25,558 bases of DNA, taken from IMG/VR virus record IMGVR_UViG_3300044715_000791, positions 1 to 25,558 of that record. One strand, 5' to 3'. Below the pieces are notes generated by a model. The model worked only from the letters and a program-made list of their open reading frames with translations, was not told where the DNA came from and made no database searches. Below are positions 1 to 7,971 of this stretch, one piece after another. Numbering within the stretch: position 1 is the stretch's first letter; each line of letters begins with the position of its first letter. The translations under genes were made by a program, and so were the position numbers. The DNA comes from a virus.

Positions 1-1
1 G

Positions 2-2674
2 TCAACAGGTTCAAGAGGAACATCAGGAAGTACTGGTACAAGTGGTTCGGCTGGTACCTCAGGTTCAAGTGGAAGTTCAGGTAGTAGTGGATTAAGTGGT
101 GTTGATGGTACTAATGGAACATCTGGAAGTTCTGGTTCAAGTGGTGTTAACGGAAGTTCAGGAAGTAGTGGTACATCTGGTTCTAGTGGAAGTTCTGGCT
201 CTGCTGGTAGTTCAGGTTCTGCAGGTACAAGTGGAAGTGTTGGAACATCAGGTTCTTCAGGGAGTTCTGGTTCAAGTGGTTCTTCAGGAAGTTCTGGCTC
301 AACAGGTTCAAGAGGAACAAGTGGTTCTTCAGGGACTTCAGGAAGTTCAGGTTCAAGTGGAAGTAGTGGAAGTTCAGGGTCATCAGGTGTTAGTGGTTCT
401 TCAGGGACATCAGGTTCAAGTGGAAGTTCAGGTTCTTCTGGTTCAAGTGGAAGTTCAGGAACATCTGGCTCAACAGGAACTTCAGGGTCATCAGGTTCTA
501 GTGGAAGTACTGGTACTTCAGGTAGTTCAGGAACATCAGGGTCTAGCGGTAGTTCGGGGTCATCTGGAAGCTCAGGAAGTAGTGGTTCATCAGGTACATC
601 GGGAGCTAACGGAAGTTCAGGTACAAGTGGTTCTTCAGGAAGTAGTGGTAGTTCAGGGTCATCTGGCTCTGCTGGTACATCAGGTGCTAATGGAAGTTCA
701 GGAACATCTGGTTCAAGTGGTAGTGCTGGAAGCTCAGGAAGTAGTGGTAGTTCTGGTTCCGTTGGAACTTCAGGTTCTAGCGGTTCATCAGGAAGTGCTG
801 GTACGAGTGGAAGTTCAGGAAGTAGTGGCTCATCAGGTTCTTCAGGAAGTACAGGTTCAAGAGGAACATCAGGTACTTCGGGAACATCAGGTACATCAGG
901 TGCCAATGGAAGTAGTGGAACATCAGGTAGTAGTGGTTCTAGCGGAAGTGCTGGAAGCTCAGGAAGTTCAGGTTCAACTGGAACATCTGGTTCTTCAGGA
1001 AGTAGTGGTTCTAGTGGTAGTTCAGGAAGTACAGGTTCTTCTGGTTCAAGTGGAACATCAGGTTCGTCAGGAAGTTCCGGCTCATCAGGATCAAGTGGGT
1101 CTGCTGGAACTTCAGGGGCTAACGGAAGTTCAGGAACAAGTGGTTCTTCAGGTTCTAGTGGTAGTGCTGGAAGCTCAGGAAGTTCTGGTACATCGGGTGC
1201 TAACGGAAGTTCAGGAACATCAGGTAGTAGTGGTTCTAGTGGAAGTGCTGGTTCATCAGGAAGTTCAGGTTCAACTGGTACATCTGGTTCTTCAGGAAGT
1301 AGTGGTTCTAGTGGAAGCGCTGGTTCATCAGGAAGTACAGGTTCAAGAGGAACATCAGGTACATCAGGAACATCAGGAAGTGCTGGTTCATCAGGTTCAA
1401 GTGGAAGTTCAGGAACATCAGGAGCTAACGGAAGTTCGGGAACATCCGGTACAAGTGGAAGTTCAGGTTCTTCGGGAAGTAGTGGTAGTTCTGGCTCTGC
1501 TGGTACATCAGGTGCTAATGGAAGTAGCGGAACATCAGGTAGCTCCGGTTCATCTGGCTCAAGTGGAAGTAGTGGTAGTTCAGGTTCATCAGGAACAAGT
1601 GGGGCTAATGGAAGTTCAGGTACAAGTGGTAGTTCTGGAACATCGGGCTCAAGTGGGTCGTCAGGTAGTTCAGGCTCAAGTGGAAGTTCTGGAATTAACG
1701 GTTCATCAGGAACTTCAGGTTCAAGTGGTAGCACAGGGTCTAGTGGTAGTAGTGGTTCTTCAGGTAGTTCAGGAACATCAGGAAGTAGTGGGACATCGGG
1801 AAGTTCTGGTTCAAGCGGAAGTTCTGGTTCATCAGGAAGCACAGGTTCAAGAGGAACAAGTGGTTCTTCAGGAACATCAGGAAGTGCTGGTTCATCAGGT
1901 TCAAGTGGTAGTACTGGAAGCTCGGGTACTTCTGGTTCATCAGGAAGTTCTGGCTCAAGCGGATTAACAGGTTCTTCAGGAACAAGCGGTTCGAGTGGTT
2001 CTTCAGGAAGTACAGGTTCTAGCGGAAGTGCTGGAAGCTCAGGAAGTTCAGGTACATCAGGTGCTAATGGAAGCAGTGGAACCTCTGGGTCAAGTGGTTC
2101 ATCAGGAAGTGCTGGCTCATCAGGAAGTTCAGGTTCAACTGGTTCTTCGGGAAGTAGTGGTTCTAGTGGAAGCGCTGGTTCATCAGGAAGTACAGGTTCA
2201 AGAGGTACTAGTGGTACATCAGGGACATCAGGGACATCAGGAAGTGCTGGTTCATCAGGTACATCAGGTGCTAATGGAAGCAGTGGAACCTCTGGGTCAA
2301 GTGGTTCATCAGGAAGTGCTGGCTCATCAGGTTCAAGTGGAAGTTCAGGAACATCGGGAAGTGCTGGCTCATCAGGTTCTAGTGGAAGTTCAGGAACATC
2401 AGGAACAAGTGGAAGTTCAGGTTCATCAGGAAGTTCTGGAATTACTGGTTCATCGGGAACTTCAGGTTCTAGCGGAAGTGCTGGCAGCTCAGGAAGTGGA
2501 GGTTCATCGGGAACATCAGGTTCTTCGGGAACAAGTGGAAGTGCTGGTTCATCAGGAAGTTCTGGAATTACTGGTTCATCAGGTACTTCTGGTTCATCGG
2601 GTAGTTCAGGTTCAGCAGGAAGTTCAGGAACATCAGGTTCATCAGGAAGTGCAGGTTCAAGTGGGATATCAGGA
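2..2674 (+). repeat. Long Ser/Thr-rich Gly-X-Y (collagen-like) tract
   Basis: There are 297 consecutive triplets, dominated by GSS, GTS, GSA and GAN. Gly codons at 8 and 2672 are separated by exactly 296 nine-base units, so I see no net break in phase. Arginine occurs about six times, always in the context TGSRGT (codons at 14, 311, 860, 1346, 1850 and 2201), and I see a single Asp near the start. GGT/GGA and TCA/AGT/TCT codons alternate, so the DNA repeat is imperfect and probably tolerates length change by recombination. Confidence 0.93.
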
Positions 2675-3871
2675 AATGACTCTTCTAACTCAGGTAGATG
2701 GGGTTACGCATCAGGTGGAGGGGTTCCTGGTTCGGGAAGATTTAGCGCAAGTAGTTCGACACTTTCATCTGTAATTGGTTTTGCAGTTAATGACCTTGAT
2801 ATTAATTCTACCGATTACGATGAATGGTGGTTAACAGCTGAGGGGTTAGTATCTGGAGGAAATGGGATATACTTACAAGTAACTCAAGTAGGCAGTAATA
2901 ATATAATAGGTCTTTATTCAGTTTCCGCGATAAATGATAATACCACATATTGGTCAATAACAGTTAAATTCATAGCTGGGAGTGGTTCTATGACCAATGC
3001 CGAAAATTATACAATATCTTGGGTTTACAATGGTGCTGATGGTCCTTCTGGTTCAAGTGGAACATCAGGTTCAAGCGGAAGTTCTGGAAGTTCAGGCTCT
3101 AGTGGTATTGCTGGTAGTTCGGGAACATCTGGTTCTTCAGGTTCAAGCGGAAGTTCTGGAAGTTCAGGTTCAAGTGGTATTGCTGGTAGTTCGGGAACAT
3201 CTGGTTCTTCAGGAAGTAGTGGTTCTACAGGTTCAAGAGGAACTAGCGGTTCTTCAGGTTCAAGTGGAAGCTCAGGTTCAAGCGGTTCTACAGGTTCAAG
3301 AGGAACTAGCGGTTCTTCAGGTTCAAGTGGAACTAGCGGTTCTTCAGGTTCAAGTGGAAGCTCAGGTTCAAGCGGTTCTACAGGTTCAAGAGGAACTAGT
3401 GGGACATCTGGAACATCAGGTTCATCTGGAACATCATCAACGGTTTATGTGGGTAATGCTAATGGTGCAGGTATTACTAATGGTGCTAGAGGTTCTATTT
3501 ATTTAGGGGGAACACCTGTTGCCATGGTTGCGGTTACCGCAGGTGATTACGGAGGTGGTGCAACTGATTTTATGCCAGGATACCCAATGCCTGCAGGAAC
3601 TGCAAGTAAAATGAGAGTTATTACAAGAAGTGCCAATCCTGCTCTAAATAGTTTAGAGGTCTATGTTGCTAATGCTACTACATCAACATTAGGTGCTAAA
3701 GTTACAATAGCCGCTGGGTCAGCCGCAGGAGTTTACACTACAGATGACGGAACAACAGTTACGTACTCAGTTGGTGATAGATTATATTGTATTGCTAAAA
3801 ATCCTAATGTGGGGGGAGGAGCGACTTCCGCACAAATAACTACAGTATCATTTAATTTTACACCTAGCTAA
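2..3871 (+). CDS. Collagen-like phage fibre/adhesin, 5' end outside the window
   Basis: One frame stays open from base 2 to the TAA at 3869-3871, giving at least 1289 residues. The real start lies upstream of the window. From the window start the order is: a Gly-X-Y tract of 891 residues, a beta-rich island of about 119 residues, a second Gly-X-Y tract of 135 residues, and a C-terminal domain of about 144 residues rich in Val, Thr, Gly and Ala. The first ATG in frame is at 2990, inside the island, and is not a credible start. Gly keeps exact triplet phase through both tracts. X and Y are mostly Ser and Thr, with some Ala and Asn, almost no Pro and few charges. Collagen-like repeats in phage fibres form trimeric rods, and the C-terminal domain probably trimerises or binds the receptor; this role is inferred. 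The stop overlaps the next ATG (TAATG). Confidence 0.9.
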   Translation, partial: STGSRGTSGSTGTSGSAGTSGSSGSSGSSGLSGVDGTNGTSGSSGSSGVNGSSGSSGTSGSSGSSGSAGSSGSAGTSGSVGTSGSSGSSGSSGSSGSSGSTGSRGTSGSSGTSGSSGSSGSSGSSGSSGVSGSSGTSGSSGSSGSSGSSGSSGTSGSTGTSGSSGSSGSTGTSGSSGTSGSSGSSGSSGSSGSSGSSGTSGANGSSGTSGSSGSSGSSGSSGSAGTSGANGSSGTSGSSGSAGSSGSSGSSGSVGTSGSSGSSGSAGTSGSSGSSGSSGSSGSTGSRGTSGTSGTSGTSGANGSSGTSGSSGSSGSAGSSGSSGSTGTSGSSGSSGSSGSSGSTGSSGSSGTSGSSGSSGSSGSSGSAGTSGANGSSGTSGSSGSSGSAGSSGSSGTSGANGSSGTSGSSGSSGSAGSSGSSGSTGTSGSSGSSGSSGSAGSSGSTGSRGTSGTSGTSGSAGSSGSSGSSGTSGANGSSGTSGTSGSSGSSGSSGSSGSAGTSGANGSSGTSGSSGSSGSSGSSGSSGSSGTSGANGSSGTSGSSGTSGSSGSSGSSGSSGSSGINGSSGTSGSSGSTGSSGSSGSSGSSGTSGSSGTSGSSGSSGSSGSSGSTGSRGTSGSSGTSGSAGSSGSSGSTGSSGTSGSSGSSGSSGLTGSSGTSGSSGSSGSTGSSGSAGSSGSSGTSGANGSSGTSGSSGSSGSAGSSGSSGSTGSSGSSGSSGSAGSSGSTGSRGTSGTSGTSGTSGSAGSSGTSGANGSSGTSGSSGSSGSAGSSGSSGSSGTSGSAGSSGSSGSSGTSGTSGSSGSSGSSGITGSSGTSGSSGSAGSSGSGGSSGTSGSSGTSGSAGSSGSSGITGSSGTSGSSGSSGSAGSSGTSGSSGSAGSSGISGNDSSNSGRWGYASGGGVPGSGRFSASSSTLSSVIGFAVNDLDINSTDYDEWWLTAEGLVSGGNGIYLQVTQVGSNNIIGLYSVSAINDNTTYWSITVKFIAGSGSMTNAENYTISWVYNGADGPSGSSGTSGSSGSSGSSGSSGIAGSSGTSGSSGSSGSSGSSGSSGIAGSSGTSGSSGSSGSTGSRGTSGSSGSSGSSGSSGSTGSRGTSGSSGSSGTSGSSGSSGSSGSSGSTGSRGTSGTSGTSGSSGTSSTVYVGNANGAGITNGARGSIYLGGTPVAMVAVTAGDYGGGATDFMPGYPMPAGTASKMRVITRSANPALNSLEVYVANATTSTLGAKVTIAAGSAAGVYTTDDGTTVTYSVGDRLYCIAKNPNVGGGATSAQITTVSFNFTPS
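2048..2331 (+). repeat. 77-bp perfect direct repeat inside the collagen-like tract
   Basis: Bases 2048-2124 recur identically at 2255-2331, 207 bp (69 codons, 23 triplets) apart, keeping the Gly-X-Y phase. Synonymous codons are also identical over the 77 bases, so this is a recent duplication or gene conversion rather than selection on the protein alone. Confidence 0.85.
2675..3031 (+). other. Beta-rich island between the two collagen-like tracts
   Basis: These are 119 residues of the fibre with ordinary composition: Trp, Tyr, Ile, Val, Asp and Asn, for example SGRWGY near the start, DEWWLTAEGL in the middle and ENYTISWVYNG at the end. The alternating hydrophobic pattern suggests a small all-beta domain. 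Similar domains interrupt collagen-like rods in other phage fibres, where they can register the trimer or bind a ligand; that role is inferred here. Confidence 0.7.
3032..3436 (+). repeat. Second Gly-X-Y tract with a 72-bp tandem duplication
   Basis: The tract has 45 Gly-X-Y triplets in perfect phase (Gly codons at 3032 and 3428 are 396 bases apart). Inside it, the block from 3068 repeats after exactly 72 bp (24 residues), including a 41-bp identical stretch at 3101-3141 and 3173-3213. The TGSRGTSG element appears three more times, with Arg codons at 3236, 3299 and 3389. Confidence 0.88.
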
Positions 3872-4116
3872 TGGAATACACATACAAACAAATAGAAAAT
3901 GGCGATTGGCAATTACTTGTTATTGTAAATGAAATACCTATTGTGTTCATTCTATCTGAAGACCTTATAGGTACTGAAGATACACCTCCTAGGGGTTTAC
4001 CTGAACATATACAAATGATACAAGATTTTAAAGATGTTTCTAAACTAGAATATTTTATTCAACTTTTAATAGATAACCCTGGTACAGCATTTTCTATATA
4101 TAATAATTTTGAATGA
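3871..4116 (+). CDS. Small protein of unknown function, coupled to the fibre gene
   Basis: This gene encodes 81 residues, starting MEYTYKQIENGDWQLLV. Its ATG overlaps the fibre stop codon (TAATG), so it is probably translated by re-initiation after the fibre. The sequence is soluble-looking and acidic. Its first half has alternating hydrophobic residues that could form strands, and its second half (about 47-81) looks helical. I see no signal peptide, membrane segment or known motif. Small genes directly after phage fibres sometimes encode chaperones or attachment subunits, but nothing in the sequence shows that here. I do not recognise the family. Confidence 0.7.
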   Translation: MEYTYKQIENGDWQLLVIVNEIPIVFILSEDLIGTEDTPPRGLPEHIQMIQDFKDVSKLEYFIQLLIDNPGTAFSIYNNFE

Positions 4117-4140
4117 TTCTGAAGTACTATAAAACTATAA

Positions 4141-4536
4141 TCTAAGATAAATAATAATATTATAACTTATAGAGGTTTTGGATACCAATATTGGTCTTAT
4201 GAAAAGATTGATGATATGTGTGTTCATATCTATATGTGAGATGGAATATATGCATTTATGGGTAATAATACTATAATTAATAAGGTACTTTGTATAAATT
4301 CAGACGAGATAATAAGTTATCTACCGTAATATAGCATAGCAACATTAAGATCCTTCGCATATAATACTGTTTCAACAATAGGTACTGATGTAGAGGATAT
4401 TGCAGGATTGGATGTGAAGATAAGAGCGGATAACACAAACGATTCATTGAAAATAGAGGCTAAAGGAGCGGGTGAGGATATAAGATGGACCGCTTATATA
4501 GAGGGTGTTGGGATAGCGGTTTCTATAGTTCAGTAA
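4141..4536 (+). pseudogene. Decayed structural-protein gene with two in-frame stops
   Basis: In the frame starting at 4141 the translation looks like real protein but is broken by TGA at 4237-4239 and TAA at 4327-4329. The pieces read YRGFGYQYWSYEKIDDM, then DGIYAFMGNNTIINK, then ADNTNDSLKIEAK followed by IRWTAYIEGVGIAVSIVQ and TAA at 4534-4536. All three segments lie in one frame without a frameshift, so this looks like a gene of about 130 codons disabled by point mutations. The last part resembles C-terminal beta domains of small phage virion or fibre-associated proteins. No credible start codon precedes it. The segment fills nearly the whole gap between 4116 and 4586; the remaining bases are AT-rich with no clear hairpin. 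Confidence 0.6.
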
Positions 4537-4570
4537 CAAACGAAACAAAGATACCTCTTAATTGTATAAT

Positions 4571-4579
4571 AAGGAAAGG
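4571..4579 (+). promoter_or_regulatory. Ribosome-binding site supporting a GTG start at 4586
   Basis: AAGGAAAGG lies six bases upstream of GTG 4586. The alternative TTG at 4562 would put this purine run inside the gene. From the GTG the protein begins (M)KKLLIITPHLSTGG, the usual N-terminus of a GT4 glycosyltransferase. Confidence 0.6.
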
Positions 4580-4585
4580 TACTTC

Positions 4586-7348
4586 GTGAAGAAATTATTG
4601 ATAATAACCCCCCACCTATCGACTGGGGGATTACCGCAAGTTACGACAAACAAAATCCAACTTCTAAAGGATGATTACATCATTAAATGTATAGAATACG
4701 GATGTTATTCATGGGATTTTGTTGTTCAGAAGAACCGTATCAAGAATTTGATCGGTGAGGAAAATCTTATTACATTATGGGATGATAAGAATGTTTTGAT
4801 TAATGTTATTGACGAATTCCAACCTGATATTATATCTATGGAGGAATTCCCTGAATTTTTCATGGATAGCAATATCACAAGACAAATCTATAAAAAGGAT
4901 CGCCAGTATAAAATCTTTGAAACCACACACGACTCAAGTTTCAACCCAAGATCTAAAGTTTGGCTCCCCGATAAGTTTATCTTCGTTAGTGTGTTTAATG
5001 CTATACAGTATTCAATGTTTGATGTACCTTATGATGTCATTGAATACCCTATTGAAAACAGGGAGAAGAGGAAGGACTTGTTCCAAGAAAAACTTGGGTT
5101 AGATAAGGGATGGAAACATGTTGTTAATGTTGGGTTATTCACTGAAAGGAAGAATCAAAAATACATTTTTGAAATTGCTCGTAAGTTAGAAAATGCTAAA
5201 ATTAAATTTCATTTTATTGGTAATCAGGCGGATAACTTTAAGAGTTATTGGGAACCATTGATGAATAATAAACCTGAAAACTGTATTGTTTGGGGCGAAA
5301 AAGATAATGTATCTGAATTTTTGGAAGCGTCTGATTTATTCATGTTCCCATCAAAAGGAGATAGAGATAATAAGGAGTTAAACCCAATTGCTATTAAGGA
5401 AGCCATTGAATATGGTATTCCGATGATGATGTATAATCTTGATGTGTATTGTGGGAAATATGATAAACTATCCCATGTTAAATTTTTGACTGGTGATATA
5501 GATAATGACGTAAATAATATGATTGATATTTTAAATGTGGGAGGTGTTGATTCACCAGGTGTTGATTCACCAGGTGTTGATTCACCATTCAGTTTTGTAT
5601 TTAATAGTGATAATAATGAGATTATCATAAATTATACAGGTAATGAAAAGTTAAATCTTAGTGTTAGTGATTTAAATAATATTATGAATATTTTAAATGT
5701 GGCAGATATCTATTCCCTATTCAATTTTGGATTCGATGGGGAAACTAATCAGGTTACCATAAATTATACAGGTAATGAAAAGTTAAACTTTAATGTTAGT
5801 ATTAGGGACATGACATCAAGGGCTCCTATGTACTGGTTTAATCTACCCTTGGAGTACCCAATATTTTATTGGACAATACCTATACCAATTCACATTAAGA
5901 AATTTAAAGACAATCCTAATTTTAGAGGATTTTTGGTTGAGTTTTATGATGGGGAAACAAACGAATTGGTTTTTGACCACGACTTAATTGTTAATAGTAA
6001 TTTCTTCCCAAAAATACCTGAGTTTAAATTCAAACCTTTGGATTGTAACTACATTAATTATTGTGAGTTCTTTGTTGATAGATGTTTTGATGATTTGAGA
6101 TTAGAAAATCTTGACACAGTAATTGATATTGGGGCTAATGTTGGACTGTTTGCTAAGTATATGTATTCTGTGAACGCTAAGAAGGTTATCTTAGTTGAGG
6201 CTAATCCATACCTAAGAGAAAGTATTGAATACCATTTAGATACGGATTTAGAAAAATCAGTTATCTATATGAATCCAGTTTATAAAGAACACACTAAAAT
6301 TGATTTTAGATTCTCAACGGAAAACTCAACAATTGGTTCAAATGTTTTTGATAGTAACGTGGGAGAATACGGACAACTTAGTAATTTAATCAGTTGTGAC
6401 ACTATCACTATTGATGATATCTACAAGGATAACGACTATGGTAGAATATCATTATTTAAATGCGATATTGAAGGTGGTGAATATCCTATTTTTGAATCAA
6501 TTACTGATGAACAGATTGGACTAGTTGATAGATTTATGGTTGAGTTCCACGAAAATACCGATGGACAGATTAATATTATACTTGAGAAATTAGATAGAAA
6601 TAATTTTGAGTATGACATTATTGTTTATGAGATGGGTCGGAAAATTAGAGCAGATAGAAATTCTAAACATGGTGTTATCTTTGCTAAACCGAAAAATGTT
6701 AAATTAAGGAAACCAGGTACTTTATCATCATCAGTTTATGATGTTACAAAAAGTTTTGAAGAACGATTGGCGGAATATACAGGAGCACCATATGCGGTTA
6801 CTATTGATAACCAAAGTAACGCTCTGTTCTTGGCTTTGTATTATGAAAAGATTACAGGTAAAACAATTAAAATACCAAGTAGAACATATCCTTCGGTTCC
6901 TTGTGAGGTTATCCACGCTGGGGGTAAGGTTGAATTTGAACCTGTTTATGGGTCAACATTAAAAGGACCTTATCAGTTATCACCGACAAATGTATGGGAT
7001 TCAGCATTAAGGTTTACTACCGACATGTATATACCAGGAACACATATGTGTTTATCATTTACAGGTCCATACAAACACCTAAAACTTGGTAAGGGTGGAG
7101 CAATCTTAACTGACGACTTTGAGGCTTATAAGTGGTTTAAGAGAGCTAGATATTCAGGTAGAAATGAAGTTTCGTATCATGATGATAATTTTGATATGTT
7201 AGGATGGAATTTTTATATGATGCCTGAAATTGCGTCAAGAGGATTGTTACTTATGAACCAATTTTATAATATGGACGGGACACCTAAACATAATGAGGAT
7301 TTGGAATTACCATACCCTGACTTATCAAAATTTGATGTTTATAAATGA
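4586..7348 (+). CDS. Fusion: GT4 glycosyltransferase, beta module, FkbM methyltransferase, DegT-like aminotransferase
   Basis: The protein has 920 residues from GTG 4586. Residues 1-315 are a GT-B glycosyltransferase (GT4 type): STGGLPQVT near the N-terminus, NVGLFTERKNQ, and ELNPIAIKEAIEYG, the acidic donor-binding region. Residues about 318-475 hold a duplicated 44-residue beta module. Residues about 505-700 are an FkbM-family SAM methyltransferase, with motif I DIGANVGLF and the typical KCDIEGGEY. Residues 705-920 match the DegT/DnrJ/EryC1 sugar aminotransferase family: WDSALRF for the cofactor-binding Asp and SFTGPYKHLKLGKGG, where the first Lys is the likely PLP lysine. The aminotransferase part is only about 215 residues, so it lacks the usual C-terminal small domain and may be inactive or work as a heteromer. 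Donor and substrate cannot be read. It opens the glycosylation chain, and its stop overlaps the next start (ATGA). Confidence 0.85.
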   Translation: MKKLLIITPHLSTGGLPQVTTNKIQLLKDDYIIKCIEYGCYSWDFVVQKNRIKNLIGEENLITLWDDKNVLINVIDEFQPDIISMEEFPEFFMDSNITRQIYKKDRQYKIFETTHDSSFNPRSKVWLPDKFIFVSVFNAIQYSMFDVPYDVIEYPIENREKRKDLFQEKLGLDKGWKHVVNVGLFTERKNQKYIFEIARKLENAKIKFHFIGNQADNFKSYWEPLMNNKPENCIVWGEKDNVSEFLEASDLFMFPSKGDRDNKELNPIAIKEAIEYGIPMMMYNLDVYCGKYDKLSHVKFLTGDIDNDVNNMIDILNVGGVDSPGVDSPGVDSPFSFVFNSDNNEIIINYTGNEKLNLSVSDLNNIMNILNVADIYSLFNFGFDGETNQVTINYTGNEKLNFNVSIRDMTSRAPMYWFNLPLEYPIFYWTIPIPIHIKKFKDNPNFRGFLVEFYDGETNELVFDHDLIVNSNFFPKIPEFKFKPLDCNYINYCEFFVDRCFDDLRLENLDTVIDIGANVGLFAKYMYSVNAKKVILVEANPYLRESIEYHLDTDLEKSVIYMNPVYKEHTKIDFRFSTENSTIGSNVFDSNVGEYGQLSNLISCDTITIDDIYKDNDYGRISLFKCDIEGGEYPIFESITDEQIGLVDRFMVEFHENTDGQINIILEKLDRNNFEYDIIVYEMGRKIRADRNSKHGVIFAKPKNVKLRKPGTLSSSVYDVTKSFEERLAEYTGAPYAVTIDNQSNALFLALYYEKITGKTIKIPSRTYPSVPCEVIHAGGKVEFEPVYGSTLKGPYQLSPTNVWDSALRFTTDMYIPGTHMCLSFTGPYKHLKLGKGGAILTDDFEAYKWFKRARYSGRNEVSYHDDNFDMLGWNFYMMPEIASRGLLLMNQFYNMDGTPKHNEDLELPYPDLSKFDVYK
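5543..5587 (+). repeat. Three perfect tandem copies of a 15-bp unit
   Basis: The unit GGTGTTGATTCACCA occurs three times head to tail and encodes GVDSP three times, in the linker after the GT4 domain. Perfect identity suggests recent slipped-strand expansion. The second copy of the surrounding module lacks it. Confidence 0.95.
5626..5787 (+). repeat. 30-bp direct repeat marking a duplicated 44-residue module
   Basis: Bases 5626-5655 and 5758-5787 are identical, 132 bp apart, and encode INYTGNEKLN twice. The preceding ILNV element is also duplicated (about 5530 and 5692), with a spacing of 162 bp. The extra 30 bp equals two of the three 15-bp GVDSP units, so the ancestral duplication unit was 132 bp. 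Confidence 0.88.
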
Positions 7349-7971
7349 TAGTTGGATTCAATGAATATAAACACAAGTATCAATTTAATGTTATAGGTGT
7401 AATTCATGTTGGGGCTCATGTTGGTCAAGAATATAATGAATATATTGAAACATTTGGTTTAATCCCTACATATTGGTTTGAACCAATACCACATGTTTAT
7501 AAAGAACTATCAAAAAATTTAGATGGGAAACCTAACACATTTTATTATAATGTTGCGATAGGTGAAAAAATTGGTATACATAAAATGTATCTTGATGATG
7601 GTAACGGACAACAAAGTTCATCGTTATTAAAACCAAAAGAACATCAAAATTTTTATCCCCATATCAAATTTAGTGAAGAAAACACTATTAATATTACCTT
7701 GAATACATTAGATTTTTATGGTATAGATAGTTGTAATGTTTTAGTTTTAGATACTCAGGGGTATGAGTTAAATGCTCTTAAGGGTTCAATTAATACCTTA
7801 AAGAATATTGATTATATATTCACAGAATTTAATGATATTGAAATGTATGATGGTTGTCCATCAATTGAACAACTTGATGAATTTTTACAACCTTTTGGGT
7901 TTTACAGACAAGAAACATGGAATGTTGATGGAGTATGGGGTGATGCATTTTACTTAAAAAAATATGATTAA
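7345..7971 (+). CDS. FkbM-family SAM-dependent methyltransferase
   Basis: The protein has 208 residues. A SAM-binding motif I is visible at residues 17-30 (VIGVIHVGAHVGQE), an acidic strand 2 region near YWFEPIP (43-49), and the family signature VLVLDTQGYELNALKG at 132-147, equivalent to the D-x-E/Q-G-x-E motif of FkbM enzymes. FkbM proteins usually O-methylate sugar or polyketide hydroxyls; here the neighbours make a sugar substrate most likely. The length is normal for a stand-alone FkbM domain. The start ATG overlaps the previous stop by four bases, and the end overlaps the next gene by eight. It is the second FkbM domain in the cassette and is clearly divergent from the one fused in the gene upstream, so the two probably methylate different positions. 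Confidence 0.85.
   Translation: MIVGFNEYKHKYQFNVIGVIHVGAHVGQEYNEYIETFGLIPTYWFEPIPHVYKELSKNLDGKPNTFYYNVAIGEKIGIHKMYLDDGNGQQSSSLLKPKEHQNFYPHIKFSEENTINITLNTLDFYGIDSCNVLVLDTQGYELNALKGSINTLKNIDYIFTEFNDIEMYDGCPSIEQLDEFLQPFGFYRQETWNVDGVWGDAFYLKKYD

Noticed and set aside
183-1985. CRISPR array or minus-strand genes in the repeat region
   Set aside because: Repeats are nine-base coding triplets with no fixed repeat/spacer structure, and the minus-strand frames (183-383, 1740-1985) are Leu/Asn/Phe-rich complements of the repeat.
96-2774. Long open frames rich in Val, Gln, Glu and Leu (96-1967 and 1995-2774)
   Set aside because: They are the +1 shadow of the Gly-X-Y repeat. The continuous frame from base 2 gives a phase-perfect collagen-like protein that runs into normal domains, whereas the shadow has low-complexity composition and ends arbitrarily.
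2990-3871. A separate 293-residue protein starting at ATG 2990
   Set aside because: The frame is open far upstream and the ATG lies inside the beta-rich island, so this is an internal methionine of the fibre.
4117-4330. Stop-codon readthrough or recoding in the broken gene
   Set aside because: Two different stop codons interrupt the frame, no pyrrolysine- or selenocysteine-type structure is apparent, and TAA and TGA are ordinary stops in neighbouring genes. Decay is simpler.
4565-4570. TATAAT as a promoter for the glycosylation genes
   Set aside because: It lies only 16 bases before the GTG, has no convincing -35 element, and the region is AT-rich enough for chance occurrence. It also lacks the motif shared by the two structural promoters.
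4562-4588. TTG 4562 as start of the fusion enzyme
   Set aside because: GTG 4586 has a purine-rich AAGGAAAGG six bases upstream and gives a standard GT4 N-terminus; the TTG would add eight residues that include the binding site.
5245-5628. Minus-strand 127-codon frame
   Set aside because: It lies wholly within the fusion enzyme gene, reads its repeat on the opposite strand and has no recognisable protein features.
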